Assembly (NCBI GenBank): GCA_027625915.1
Contig: JANTQA010000047.1
Span: forward strand, 10,292,001 to 10,356,000
Direction of reading: 5' to 3'
From: Anaeramoeba flamelloides
Lineage: Eukaryota; Metamonada; Anaeramoebidae
DNA length: 64,000 nucleotides
In this document: piece by piece, positions 1-13,300 of the stretch
Position numbering within the stretch: the first letter of the stretch is position 1
Layout: the number at the start of each line of letters is the position of its first letter
Notes under the pieces: model-generated
Database searches by the model: none
What the model saw: the letters and a program-made list of their open reading frames with translations, nothing else
Told to the model about the DNA's origin: nothing
Position numbers and translations under genes: made by a program

Positions 1-340
1 ATATTTTCTTGATCAATTAGAAAGGTTTTGTTCTCCGTGGTTGAAAAAATTTTATTAAATTCTTCACAAAACTCTTCATTATTACAACGAAGAGTAAAAG
101 TTATTTTATCAAAAAATGTTAACATTTTCACAAAAAAGAAAAAAAATAAAAATCAGTTTTATGCTTTAAATCCATCTATTTCCAAAAGTTGGTTTTTATT
201 TTTGATGGACTTTAAAACATTTTGGTTGTTGGAATTACCTCATTAATCTTTTGTTGGAACTTTTTTTTGAATATTTTATTGGTTTTTGAATTTTAAATGG
301 GAAAAAAATTTTCACTTCTTTTCCTGAATTGTTCTTTCTA

Positions 341-815
341 TTGTAGTCAAAATAATGCTTTCAAAAAAATTTAATACTTGTTTCAAAATAAAAAAGTGTT
401 TTTTTTGTTATAGAAGACCTATAAATTGACCAATCAAAGAAACTGATAATAAAACCTAAAAAAATATGGTAATGGTTTCTTAAAGTTCTATTATTTAATA
501 ATAAATTCTAAAAATGAAGGATCAAATTTGAAAATTTATCTCAAAAAATTGAGTAAATTTTTAAGAAAATTTTACAATTATCAAAAAAAACAAAAAAAAA
601 ATTGATAATATTATGGAAAATTTTAAACTATTTGCATGAATAATCTAAATTTTAACTGAAAATATCAAGACCTTTACTTTCAAAATTGATTTGAACTTAG
701 GTATACTATTTGGTAGTACATTGGATGTTGCCTGGGTACAAAAAGAAAAAAAAGCACGGATAATATTTTTAAAACACAGATTATAGTCTTTGTGCACGCA
801 TTATTTTGATCACTG
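341..815 (+). mobile_element. R2: Tc1/mariner-like non-autonomous element, copy 1
   Basis: A 475-bp element flanked by TA on both sides (339-340 and 816-817). Its right end reads inward as CAGTGATCAAAATAATGC and its left end as TTGTAGTCAAAATAATGC, so the termini are inverted repeats. A second copy lies at 21264-21741 in opposite orientation and matches along its whole length with moderate divergence. The CAGT terminus and TA target are typical of the Tc1/mariner superfamily. No transposase frame is visible, so it is a MITE-like derivative. Superfamily is inferred from ends only. Confidence 0.7.
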
Positions 816-2763
816 TAAATAAATTTCTCAAAAAAGTAGGTTGTAATTTAAAAACTCTATATGAAAAAGGAAATTGAAAAGGAAGTGAAAATAGTTCCTA
901 TATCTAATTGAATTACCAGTAATAAACTACAAGTCCTGAAATTAGAAATAAAATCTTGTCCTTATATAATACAGAGATACCTAAAAAGATCAAATTAGAA
1001 AAAAAATAGTTATTTTTTAGCCTATTAAGAATAAAAAATCGATGTGTTATCTTCTAAATAAATATTACTACCAAGCTTGGTATTTTGAAACTAAAGAAAT
1101 TCAGTTTAGCTTGTTAAAAATTTCAAAAAAAAACACAAGTAAAAGAATAATTACAAAACATTTTTGAAAATTAAGGTTATCTCCTTTGTTATTATTTTAA
1201 TGTCAGATAAATTTATAAAGTTAATAAAATTGAGAAAGTTGAAAAATATTATTTTTTAGGAATAAGTTTTCAAATAAAGGTTTAAAAACTTTTGGGATAA
1301 ATATTCCATTTTTTTTATATCTTTTAATATAACTTTAAAAGCATTTTTTCCAGACAGTGTTGTTTCCAACTATATTACAAGTTCCCCTTTAATTATTACC
1401 AATAAAATTTATTCTTCAAAGCTTATAAAAACATTTTCTAAAAGAGGAAAGCCAATATTAAAAGTTTAAAACATTTTTCTGAATTTATTAGTAGTTTGTC
1501 ATCTTTTACAAAGAATATTTTTTCAAATACCTTGATTTTTATGTTTCTATTTTTTCAATATTAGGAAAAATGAATAAACAAAAACAGGGCCCTATTAAAG
1601 ATATTGTTTAAAACACGTTATAAATGTTTGGTGAAAATTCATAAATCTTTAAAACGGTATAAGATTTTCAGAAATCCCAGACAAACAACTTTTTTAACAT
1701 TTATTTTTGGTAGAATATGTTTTATAAAAGTTGTAACATGTATTTACTCATTATAAGAATATTTTTTTAAAAATATGGAAAAAATCATCAGATAAAAGGG
1801 AATTTTGTTATAAAAACATTCTCATCATGTTATTTTTCTCTCTAAAAAATAATAAAAAAAAATATAAAAAATGATGATATATTTTTCCAATCTACAACAC
1901 ATCATATATAAAAGTGAAACTGACTGTATATATTTAGTAGGGGAATATAATTTTTTTTTAAAAAATTACAAAATAAATATATTTTTTTTTATAATTTTAT
2001 TTTCAAATATCCCAAGTGAGGAGAATGAGAGAATTAAGGAAAATACCCAAAGAATTAAAAGTTGAAATATAATTAATTCTAAGAATAGGTTTTTTTTTCC
2101 AATTGGTGATAATTCAGCATACAATCGTTGGAGAAAGTTATTTTTTAAACATTCTAAGTAAGTTTTAGTAACATCTCTATTGTAAATAAAAACAAATTCG
2201 TTACCCATAGGAAATTTTGATCAACATTCATAATACTATGATTAATATTTTTGTGCGAAGAAGATTTTTAAATTTATTTCTATTAGTTTTCCAATTACCA
2301 AAATAAAATTTTTTTCATACTTTTTTTCAAATTTCAAATTAGTATCTATTTTTAATATATTTTTTGGACTTAAAACATTGGTTTTTATCCAATGAATAAT
2401 ATATGGTATAAAATTTAACCCCAATAAACGATCTAAGGATCATTTCAAAATAGTTTTGCAAATTGATTTTTTTATTAACAGACTTAGGTTTATTTTTAGT
2501 TTTATAGAAAGATTATTTCCGTTAACCAATTTTTTGGAATTAAGATTTGTTTTTTTCTTTCTTTTTACCTTGAGAAATATCACATTTTTCATTATTTTTA
2601 AATTTTAATGATAATTCATACTTTCTAATCCCTCGTGATTACTTTGATATCTATCTTGTGAATTCTTTTATTCAAATAAAGATTCTGTAATCAATCTTGT
2701 TAAAATTGAAATTTTTAGTTTTTTTTCGAAAATTTGGCTTTTAATCAAAATCTGTTTTACCTA

Positions 2764-2958
2764 CAGTCTGTTTCAAATTTAATCCACAAACTTTCAACGA
2801 ATTTTAAGGCACAAAAAAATCTCAAATTAAGTCACAAAATTTTGAATTTTATTTTTTACAAATTATTTTACTAGAACCCGAATTTTGTACCTTAATTTGA
2901 GATTTTTATTGTGCCGTAAATTTCGTTGAAGTTTGTCGATTAAAATTGGAACTGACTG
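2764..2958. mobile_element. R1: palindromic TA-flanked MITE, copy 1
   Basis: A 195-bp near-palindrome flanked by TA (2762-2763, 2959-2960). The ends are CAGTCTGTTTC and GGAACTGACTG. Inside are repeated pieces of the type AAGGCACAAA and CTCAAATTAAG on one arm, with their complements on the other. Three further copies lie at 17047, 47880 and 53344. This fits a Tc1/mariner-derived foldback MITE with no coding capacity. Confidence 0.8.
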
Positions 2959-3659
2959 TATCAAAATTAAAAATTTACCCTCAAAATCTTCCAAAATCTA
3001 AAATTCCCTACCTAATCCCCACCCAATTAATTAAATAATATCATCACTACCAAACGTGATATCAATACTCAGTTTACAAACAATGACAATTATTATATTT
3101 TTTCATTTCCAACAATCAATTAAAAACTTAAAAATAAAAATATTTGAAAACTTTACCCTGAAGTGATCAGGCATTCAGTTAAAAATATTTTTCAGGAATG
3201 CATGAAAAATATTTTGTAATTTTTATGAGTGCCAATAATCAATCAAAAACTAATCAAAATATGAAATATAATCAATCTCTAAAAATCAACAAACAATAAA
3301 ATGAATACATTTAATAGGAAAAAACACTAAAGAGTGACACACAATTCCCAATTAAAATAGTTATGAATGATAATTTTTAAAACAACTATTTTAGTTTTGA
3401 AGGTCCTTCTTTGTTGCTTTTTGAGATCATGTGAGATTTTTGTTTCATTTTTTTTCAATCTCCAAAGGAGTTATATTTTGATCTCAAGAATAGAAATTAT
3501 GCTACAAAATCCATACTTTATCAAATGTAGAAAATTACAATATAACCACAAACCAGATTAAATATAATTAAATTGATTGTGTACTTAAAAGAAAAGAATT
3601 TGTTAAAATTGAAGAAATTTAACATTTTGTTTATAATAAAAAAAAAAACAATTATTTTT

Positions 3660-4110
3660 TTTTAAAATTCGATTTTTTGAAAATTGAGAATACTTTTTAA
3701 CTTTTTTTTTAATTAAATTTTTTGTCAATGAGATCCAACTGAAATTATTTTTAATAGAATTTGTTTTTTGATATTCTGAAAAATTTTATACTTTTTCTTG
3801 TTAATTGAATTTTTTTCTAATGCGAATTTGAAATTTGTTTTTTGGTTTTAGGAATTTTTTTACAAGATGGTGAATCTGTTTGGATCTTTTTTTTTCTGAT
3901 TGAATTTTTTGTCAATTTAGAATACTTTCAAACTTTTTTTATTAATTGAATTATTTACTAGTGAGGTCCTCTCAATTTTTTTTTTGTTATTTGAATTTTT
4001 TCAATCAAAAGAAGGGTAATTTCACAATACAATATTTTGGTTTAAAGTCGCTCCTTGAGTATGGAGCAAATCCATGGTAAATGACTAGACCCATAAGATA
4101 AAGATTTTTT
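3660..4110 (+). repeat. Diverged dispersed repeat, copy 1
   Basis: T-rich sequence with several blocks recurring at 53990-54360. Examples are a T run followed by GTTATTTGAATTTT, then TACTCCTTGA, then a segment ending in CATGGTAAATGACTAG against CACCATAAGTGAACTAA. The similarity is weak and the edges are unclear. It may be an old repeat pair or, less likely, chance similarity in low-complexity DNA. Confidence 0.3.
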
Positions 4111-4795
4111 CCAAAACACAAGATCTTATTGATAAAGAAACTACCCTGAATTCTATTGAAAGTACACTATATCAATTAAATTGATCGTTTCTGTTTATTT
4201 TATTTCTTCAGAAAGTTTTAAAAATGCAGTAAAATAATTTTTCTAAAAGTTTTACTAAGATAAATTTTTGTTTTCAAAAAAATAAAAAAAACAACAAAGA
4301 TATTAAATATAAGTTAAAAATGAAAAATTTAACTTCTAGAAAACTGGATTGATCCCACATTCACTAATAAAACTTTCAATAAATTATTCACAAACACACA
4401 AAATAATGAAACACAAAAAATAATAGAAAAAAAGAAATTTTTAAGAAATGTTTCTTTTTTATTTTTGAGTACAATTATCATTTTAAAATAAGATTTGAAA
4501 ATTAATTGATTTTTAGGTTTGATTTAAGAAAAAGAAAATAAAAAAATTGTTTTTTAGAAATAACAATAAAGAAGTAGAGTAAAAAAAAAATAATAAAAAA
4601 ATAAATAAATAAATAATAAAATATATAAAAAAAAAATAAATATAAAATAAAAAGAATATTAAAAATAAAAATAAAAATAAAAATAAAATGCATTGTGTGA
4701 TCTATTTTAATTTTTTACCTAAATGTATTATTAATTTCAGAGGCATTCTTTCTTGTTTATTATAAGTCGACAAATAATTTTCATATTGCTCTTGA

Positions 4796-5136
4796 TTAAT
4801 TTTTTTTTTTTGGGTTTTTTTTCAAACTAAAAGATATTGTTTTTTTAAACTCTTTTTCAAAGGGCACTTTAATATCAGCAATCAAAGATGGAACTTTGAT
4901 CATTTTCACACCCACAACTGAGGTTTTACGATAAATTTTAATTGGGATGAATTCTTCCGAGCCACAAAACAATGACAAATAATTTCTTCGTTTTTGTAGA
5001 TTTGAAAGTGTTGTTTTTAAATTTTCTAGTTTATTTTGTAATTCTGTTGATTCCTTTTCAGATTGTTGTAATTGCAGCTTTGTTTTTTTGATATCTCCGC
5101 TTAATTGCTTAAAATTGAAATTTGATTTAAATCCAA

Positions 5137-5186
<50 letters not shown>

Positions 5187-8100
5187 GTGGTCTTATTATT
5201 ATTATTATTATTATTGCGATTATTAAAATTCTTCTTATTATTTGGAGAATTTGTATTTACCTTTTTCAATGGTAATCGAGTATTTAATTCATTTAAGAAG
5301 TTATTCTGTTGCTTTTGTTCAACTTTGTTAAGATTGTGTTTATTTTTTGGTGTAGTCCGTGGGCTATTATTTGGAGTCGACTTTGTCTTTGGCTTAATTG
5401 GTGTTGTCTTACCACCATTTCCACCATTGCCACCACCGCCGCTACTACCAACGCTACTGTTACTATTAGTACGGGTATTCTTTCTCTGGGGTTGAGCTTT
5501 TGGAGAAGAAGAGCTTTTAAAACTTTCACCACGATGCTTTTTTCTCCATTCTAATTCGATTGAACGTACTTTATCGTCGAAAATTTTAAATTTTTTCGCC
5601 ATTGATTCCAATTTATTCAAGGATTTTTTACCCTGTACGTATCCATTAAACCTTTGGTGAGGATCAACTAATTGCTGATTTGATAATTGCTGTGAATTTT
5701 CACCCATTTGGTTCCCATTCAAACTATTTTTTCGATAATTAGAACGGTCATAATTTGATGTCGAATCTTCTTGGTAATTGCTACCTTTGTTAACTTTTTC
5801 AATTTTGTCATTTTGCTTGTCATTTTTTTTTTTAATAAATAATAGATCCTCTTCTTCTTCTTCCATTCTACGCTTACCACTTTTTTTAAAATCCAAATCC
5901 ACAGAAAAGGCATCACTCGAAATTTTATCTACCCCTTGACCCCCAAAGAGTATAATTGTGTTTTTTCTTAGTTCTGGTAACTTCTCATCACTATTATCAA
6001 TACCTAAATCCCCCAATTCGTCTTGCTCTTGCTCGATATCATTTGACTCCTTTTCTAAATAATGAACTGCATTATGGAATGTTCTAGTATCTGGGGTGTG
6101 CCCCTCCTCATTAATTTGCTCCCAAGAAGAAGTGTTTAAATGCAATGATACTATATCGTTTATTGGCTTTTCTTCTTTAGAATTACCACCAATATAATAA
6201 ATCCTTTTAGATTGACTAACATAACAGCAGCTATGCCCATACCTCCCCTCGGGCTCAGTCCCCTTGATTTCCGGTTGATACCATTCATTCGCTTCGATAT
6301 CATAAGCCCATATATCATTATAAATTGTTTCTTTGCATTTGCCGCCAAAAATGTATATTTGGTAATCAACAATTTGGATTGATTGGAATGCCCTTGGTGG
6401 TGGCAGAAATTTTTTTTCTGGTTTGACATCATACCATGTGTATGTATTGCAATCTAAGCAATAAAGATCATTTAATTCAATACCTTCCGAATTTTTTCCC
6501 CCAAATATCCACAATTGAGTACCAACTAACGCAGCAGTATGCCCAGTTCTCGGCGTTGGTCGATTTCCCGTTGTTTGTGGATTATTCATCCATTCACCTG
6601 TTTCAGTTATAAAGATATGAAAATCTCCAAATTTTTGAGTTTTGTTTTCACCCCCAAATAAAAATAAATATGCTGAAACTGCTGTAAGTGTACTTCCTGA
6701 CCTTGGCTCTGGTATATTTCCTTTATTTACTGTTATTTTTTGCCATTCTTTTGATCCTGTTAATTTTAATTTTGTATTTTTTTTTATTTTAATATTTTTT
6801 ATTGTTTTTGGTTTCATTATAATAGTAATATTAGAAAAAAGATTAATAACATTTTAGAGGAATTGGATTTCAATTTATTGAATGTTAACAATTAATAACA
6901 AATCAAGTAAACATTTTTTTTTCAAAAAAAAAAAAGGTTTGTTTGAGATTGGTAAAAAAAAAAAAAAAAAAAAACAAATGTATAAATCCATAATTAAATA
7001 ATTTTTTAATATATCAGTGATGAGAGGGGTTAAGACCACTTTTCAATAATAAAGGATAAAAAAAATGAGCCAAGTATTTTTTTTTTTTAAACGTATTTGT
7101 CTAAAAGCTCTAAAAAATGAACTTTATTTTATTTTTTTGTTTTTTTATCTATATAAAATTAGTAACTAAATATTTAAATATGCTGAAGGTGGTATTTTTG
7201 AGAATAGATCATCATTTTGAATTTTTTTTAATTGTTTTATGAAAAAATTTTATTAGAGAAATCGAAATCAAAATAGAAAAAGAAATAAAAAAAAGAAATA
7301 GAAAAAGAAAAAGAAATAGAAAAAGAAAAAGAAATAGAAAATAGAAATAGAAATCAAAATAGAAATAAAAAGAATTACCCAAATCAAAAGAAAATATATC
7401 ATTTGTTAAATTTCCATCTGAATCTTCACCACCAAAAATAAACATATTTTCTTCAATTACACAGCTTGAATGTGAATGCAATTCAGGAGGTTTTAATTTT
7501 TTTCTATTAATCCCAATTCTTTCCCATTTCACTAAATCATGAACGACTTCTTGAGCCTTTTTAACTTCGGTGATTGCTTCTTCAATCTGTGTTGTCCAAT
7601 CATCGCGGTCTTCTTGTGTGTCAGGTGTTAACGTGACTGCACCAATTTGCTTTACCAAAAGGAAATTTAAAAATTGTTTACTCGTTCTTTCTACTTGATG
7701 GCCTGTGTCTCTTCTAAGAGTAATTTTTGAAAGTGGTAAAGCAAATCTAAAACGGAAGGTATCACCATCATTTGTTGCAAAAATAACACAATCGTTAAAT
7801 AAAAATACCCATGATTTTGATGGATTTGGGTGTGTTTTTTCAATCAAATGCCCCTCTTTAAGTAATTTTCTTCCAGCCTTAAGTAATGTTGCACCTTCAA
7901 GCAATCGAAATTTACTTTGTACTAATACAAGCGCCTGGAATGTTTGCTTTTTATATTTATTTTTGTTTACCTGCACAGCCAAAATTTTTAGTTTTGATAA
8001 CACAGTTTTAAAGACCTCAAAATCTAAATTTGATTTATCTAAATATTTAAGCAAACCCTACAAGAAATATAATAGAGAAAAATTAACCATTTTTGTAATG

Positions 8101-10294
8101 GCCAGTAGAAATTAATATTATGAAGAATTATTTTATTTGTTCAACAAAAAGAAATGGAAAAAAATAAAAATATAATTTGTCAATTCAACAATTTTTTCTT
8201 TACAATTTTTTTTCTCCTGGCTAAATCTTCTTTATATTGGGAAGAAGAGTTACAAAGGAAAAAGAACAAGTGGTTACTTGCTATTGCCGAAACACTGAAA
8301 CAGGAAAGTATGGACAACTTGAAAATAAAAACCAAAAAGCAAAGGCTAAAAATAGCAACGGTTTAAAGCAAATCAGATCAAAAAAAAAAAAAAGAAATTA
8401 AAACAATTAAATAAAGATCCTCAAGCGAACACTCATGATCAATTTTCAAATTAAATTAAATCAAGTAAAAGTATCGTGGCTGTGATTTTGGGAATCATTA
8501 ATTAAAGATAGCATTGGGTTTTTGCTTTTTGATTTTTTACTAATTACTTAGTATATAAACCCTTTTTAAATTTCAATTTTTTTTTTCTTTTTTTTTTTTT
8601 TCTTTTTTTTTTTTTTCAATTTTTTGCTTTTGCTTTTTAAACATAAAAAAATAATTTGGGTGTCTCTTTTCGCATGAACAATCGTGGAATCTATGATTTT
8701 GTGTTTAAATTACCTTTGAGGAAAATTAAGTAAAAAGGCATTTAGAGTGTAATTTACATTTCTTTCATCAATAATAAATAATAAAATAGTAAATTTTTTA
8801 AACAAATTTTTAATCACAATCGATCAATCTAAGAAAAACCCCATACCAAAAGATAGTAAAAAAAAACTGTTATTTTGTTTAAGGGACTAGTCTCTATTAA
8901 TTTTTTTTTTGACCAATAACCAAATAAGGAATCCTTATTTTGAAATATGTTTAAAATTGAAAATAGACATGTTTTTTCAATGTTAGAACTTTTAGTTCTT
9001 GTTTTTTTAAAATTTTACAATTCTGTCAAAAAAAGTGACTTTTAAAAATTTTTTTTTGAAAAAATATCTTTTACGGATGAGAATTTTTTGATTAATTTTG
9101 GATTTAATTATTTTCTCAAAAATAATATTTATTCTCATTTTTAAAAACGAAAAAATGATTTAAAACTGGTGAATATTTTCTCTTTCACTTCTGTTCATCC
9201 AACTTGACTCTATAAAGAACCCGATTTGTTTTATCAATAATTACTTGTTAAAAAAATAGTTCTTTTTCTTTTCTTTGATTTTTTTTGACTCTGACAAAAA
9301 CTTTTGGAATGATAATTTGGGAACATTTAAAAAAACTTCAAATTCAACAAAAACAAAAGAGTGTAAACTGAAAAAGTAGATTCATGAAAAAAAAGAATGG
9401 TACAAGAAAAGAAAGAAAATATTTTATTAAGAGTAAAGCATATATTGTATATTTTTTTCGAATCAAACTGTTTTTTCATGCAAATCCAAAAAAACCTTTT
9501 CAGGTTTATTTTTCAAACTATTTTTTGTAGACCTTCCACAAACATAACAAGGTTTTGCTTTCTTGCTTATATTTTTTTTTATTTTTTGTATTTTTGAGAA
9601 AAGTTGAAAAAAAGTAACTTTCAAAAAGTGAAAAAAATAGAAAAATTTTTTATTTCTATAAAAACAATAACTAAATTTAATGAATGTCATTTAGCAAGAT
9701 TTCATTACTATACTAAGAAGTTTTTCACTTTGATTTCAAATCTAAGTAATTGGCAAAAAAAATTCTAAATCTCTATTAAATTTACCTAAAAAAATTTAAT
9801 ATAGACTAGTCCCTTAATCCTCCATTTTGTCTTAAATCATTTGTTTTTTCTTTTATTCATTGATCTTACTTTTCATTTTCAGGTTTCTGTGATTCTAATA
9901 AGGGTCTCAATTAAAAAACTAATTGAACTTTTTTTCCCAAATGGTTATAAATATCAGAATTCTGTCTATTCAACTTTAAATTTACATACAATAAGAAAAA
10001 TTGTTTTAATTTTCAATTTTTAAACAAGAGTTACAAATTGCCTATTCTAAGAAATAAAATTCCTTTTAAAAATCGATATATTAGGAAAATTCATCAATAT
10101 AATTTTATAGTTAAAAAATGAGATTATCAGGAGTTTCAATTGGTTTTCACTCACTTGGAAAAATTTTCACTAATTAAATAGGTTTTCATAAATGTATGAA
10201 CTATTAATAATTTATTATTTTAATTCATATAAAATTATGAAAATTCAAATGGTTTGTATGTTGTAACGGATCAGAAATAAAAATAAAGGTAATC

Positions 10295-10336
<42 letters not shown>

Positions 10337-13300
10337 ACCTCAAATAACATAATATATCTTGGTATTCTTTGAACGGGAGTAATTAAAAGTGAATGTATAT
10401 CTAATTTACAATTTTTTTTTCTTTCTGGTTGAGAAATAAATTCTTCGAAAGCTTTATTTTGTTTTTTTTCCTTTGTTATTGCTTCTCTTGAGGTATCAAA
10501 ATTATTTACAAAGTCTGTGTATAAAATTAAAAAAGGCACAAATTCTGTAAATAAATCACCAAAAGTAAAAAAAATTGAAACAAATCTTTCTTCTAGTGTT
10601 TCTAATAGCGACGCATGAAGGTTTCTTAAAAGTTCGATATTTGAAAAAATTGCATATAATGTTTTCTCACTCGACAATTTTTTTTGAAGTAATGGAACCA
10701 AATAATCCTTTTTAAATAAGAATTTTATTATTTTATTGTTATTAAATTTGATAATAATTTAAGGGGTAAATAAATTAAAAAAAAAAAAAGGAAAATGTTT
10801 TTATATATAAAATAGGATCATAATTTCTTATTTTTTATAAAGATTTTTTTTTGTTTATTGATAGTTAAGTCATTATTTAATGTGATCTGAAACTATATAT
10901 TTTTACAGTTAGTCTCAGAGATGAATTTTATTTATTTGTTTACTTTTTCAATTCAAAATAAAGGATACTGCTAATTTTAAATATGTTAACATTTTCAGCA
11001 ATATTGTTGAAATGATTATAAACTTTGTTTCAGTCAAAGGGTCCGAAAAAAAAGATGTTTTTCCTAATATTAATTATTTTTTATTTTTAACCTTTGGAGA
11101 ACAAATAAAAAAATAAGTAGAGAATGATACACATCAAAGGATAGTTGATATCCAGCATGTAATAAAACTAAAAAATCAAATTCTTTTCTTGAAAATTTAA
11201 AACCTAAAATTCTTTGGTGACCATTGAGAAAAACAACAATTTTCATTTTTGATTTTCAATTAAAGATTAAATAAAATTCCAATAGAAATAAATATTATTT
11301 CTCTACAATTATTTCCACTCTTTTCAGTAACATTAGAATAACAGGTTTTTACAAAGTGACTATAGATCTTGCAATAAAAAAAAAAATTTGCAAATGAATT
11401 AGGTTGTCAAAAAAAAATCGAAAAAATGTTAAAAAAAGATTTCAATTTTAAAATTTCCAAAATAATTTTTTTTCTTCTAATCTCCATTTCAAACTCTTTA
11501 AACACATGTAATTTACTCCCTAAAACTGGGCCCTTTGTCTGGGAAATGAGTTTATATTTAAAACCAGCACAGTGATAATATTTTTCGTTTATTTTAATCC
11601 CCAAGTTATTTATTTCATTTGAAGATGGTCAACTGTCAAAGAGATATAAAGAAAAAAATGAAGAAAAATTTAAAAAATACACTTTTAAAATGAAATGAAA
11701 TTATTTTGATTTTTTGAGAATAAGTTTATCCTCCTATTAACTTTCTAACTTCATTTAATCTTAATTTGATACCTTCAATTCATTTCTTGTTAATTTGAAG
11801 GTTAAGATTATTTCATTATTGAAATGTAGAAATCGTTAAATCTCTGTTATTGGGATTATTTTTAAGAAACCAGACAAATGCTTTTTTATGGGGGTTTAAA
11901 TCTTGTTATCTAATAGGTAAATTAAAAATTGGTAAATAAGTTTCTCTAAAAAAGATATGTGGGGATTTTTGATGTGTGCTGTGAGATTATTTCATTGTTG
12001 GAAAAAAAGATATTTATTAATATTTATTTGATGAAATTGTGGTAAATTTTTGTTTTTGAATATTGTTTGATATTTTTCACTCTTGTAAAATACTTTGTAT
12101 AGATGTGCTTGTTGAATTTAAGAATTACAAACACATTTCTCATTAAAATTAAAATTATTTCAGAAAGAATCTCCCCGATAATCACAATATTTGAAATATG
12201 TTCTTTTACCTTTTATTCTTTACACATAACATTTTTTCTTTTGAATCTATATAAATCAAAGATGAACTCATTTTAGAAAATTATTTATCTTCACTCTTTT
12301 ACTTTCTAATAACAACACAATGTTTCGAGGTGATTTCTTTCTATACTCTGTTTTCTTTTTCGTTTTATTTGACATTGTTTGAGTATATCCATATAAATCA
12401 CTTTGATCTAAAAATTTACTTCAATACAAAGCACTTTCACAAATATACTTTGGAGATTTCATAACTCTCAAAATAAAAGGATCTTTACATGGAAAAGAAA
12501 TTAGTATTCTTCTTTTCAGAACACTTTTCATTTTATTTCTTCCTGCTTATATATGATTATTAAATGTATTATCGAAATTTCCTTGTTTTAGTAACATTGG
12601 AAATAGTTTGTAATTTGTTGGGATATTTCAACAGCTATAACTTTTGTTTAAGACTTCAGTTATTAAAATTGACAAGACTTTTTTTTTTTTTTTTTTTTTC
12701 ATTACCCATCAAGATTATGAAAAAATTTTTTCAAAAAAAAATTAAATATTTGCTAATTTCACTTTTTAATAACCCCAATTATAATAAGCACTATAGGTTA
12801 ATGAAAGATCTTTGATCAAAAAATATTTTTAAAGATATTTAACATTTTAAGCTGGAAAATCCAATTTTCCAGCTTCTATTAATATTTTTTTTCAATTTAA
12901 CAAGAAAATCAAGAAAATTTTTTTCTTTTACAGCTAAGAGGTAATTTTAATATATTTTACAAGTATTTTAAATCTGATGAATATCTTTCAAATAGGGAAT
13001 CAATTATTTTGAATTATTAAAGAATTATTTGTTCGTTTAAATTGGAAAAAATATTTTTTTTTTGATTTTTGCGTTAGGTTTTTTTTAATTTAAAAGAATT
13101 GAGTAAAATCTTTGATTTTTCTCCATTCTTTTGAATTCTGGAAAAGCTAGGCACTCTACGGACACTTTTCGTTAGGTTTTCTTGAGTTTAAAAGAATTGA
13201 ATTTTCTGTTTATTTGGAAAATCAATTGATTTTCGTTAGGTTTTTTTGAGTTTTCTATTTATTTGTGAAGTGTTCTAGGTTTTTTTTGAAGTTTCTATTT

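Larger units (their letters stand above)
1..4795. other. Intergenic region, AT-rich, with repeats
   Basis: No gene is supported here. Open frames are short and low in complexity, and none shows a recognisable domain. The region holds an R2 element (341-815), a palindromic R1 MITE (2764-2958), a lone R1-like right end near 1908-1930, and a weakly repeated stretch (3660-4110) resembling 53990-54360. Just left of the R2 element, about 269-318 resembles the arm of the R6 foldback seen at 14830. The last few hundred bases are 3' flank of the RhoGEF-kelch gene on the minus strand. Confidence 0.6.
8058..10338 (-). other. Intron 3 of the RhoGEF-kelch gene (2.3 kb)
   Basis: A phase-0 intron inside the DH domain. 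The donor MLFE|GTAATT and acceptor CTTGTAG|GGT rejoin as MLFEGLLKYLD, which matches the end of a DH domain. It holds a 39-base A tract just past the donor (10296-10334), a TTAA-flanked element (8883-9813) and an R7 repeat copy (about 8195-8765). No other exon is evident. Confidence 0.85.

Noticed and set aside
1966-2208. 80-residue minus-strand frame MGNEFVFIYN...
   Set aside because: AT-driven hydrophobic tail, no family resemblance, no splice partner, and it lies in repeat-rich DNA.
5088-5495. Plus-strand frame rich in Leu opposite the kelch gene
   Set aside because: It is the complement of the Asn-rich coding tract and has no independent support.
6757-6817. ATG at 6817 as the start of a separate kelch-only gene
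   Set aside because: The residues before GSKEWQ are low-complexity Lys/Ile/Asn. A good acceptor at 6757 joins in phase with the preceding exon and completes a kelch repeat.
11129-11246. Minus-strand segment MKIVVFLNGH... as an extra exon of the RhoGEF gene or a doublecortin domain
   Set aside because: It lies inside the R5 repeat and has a counterpart in the other copy. The DH domain is already continuous without it.
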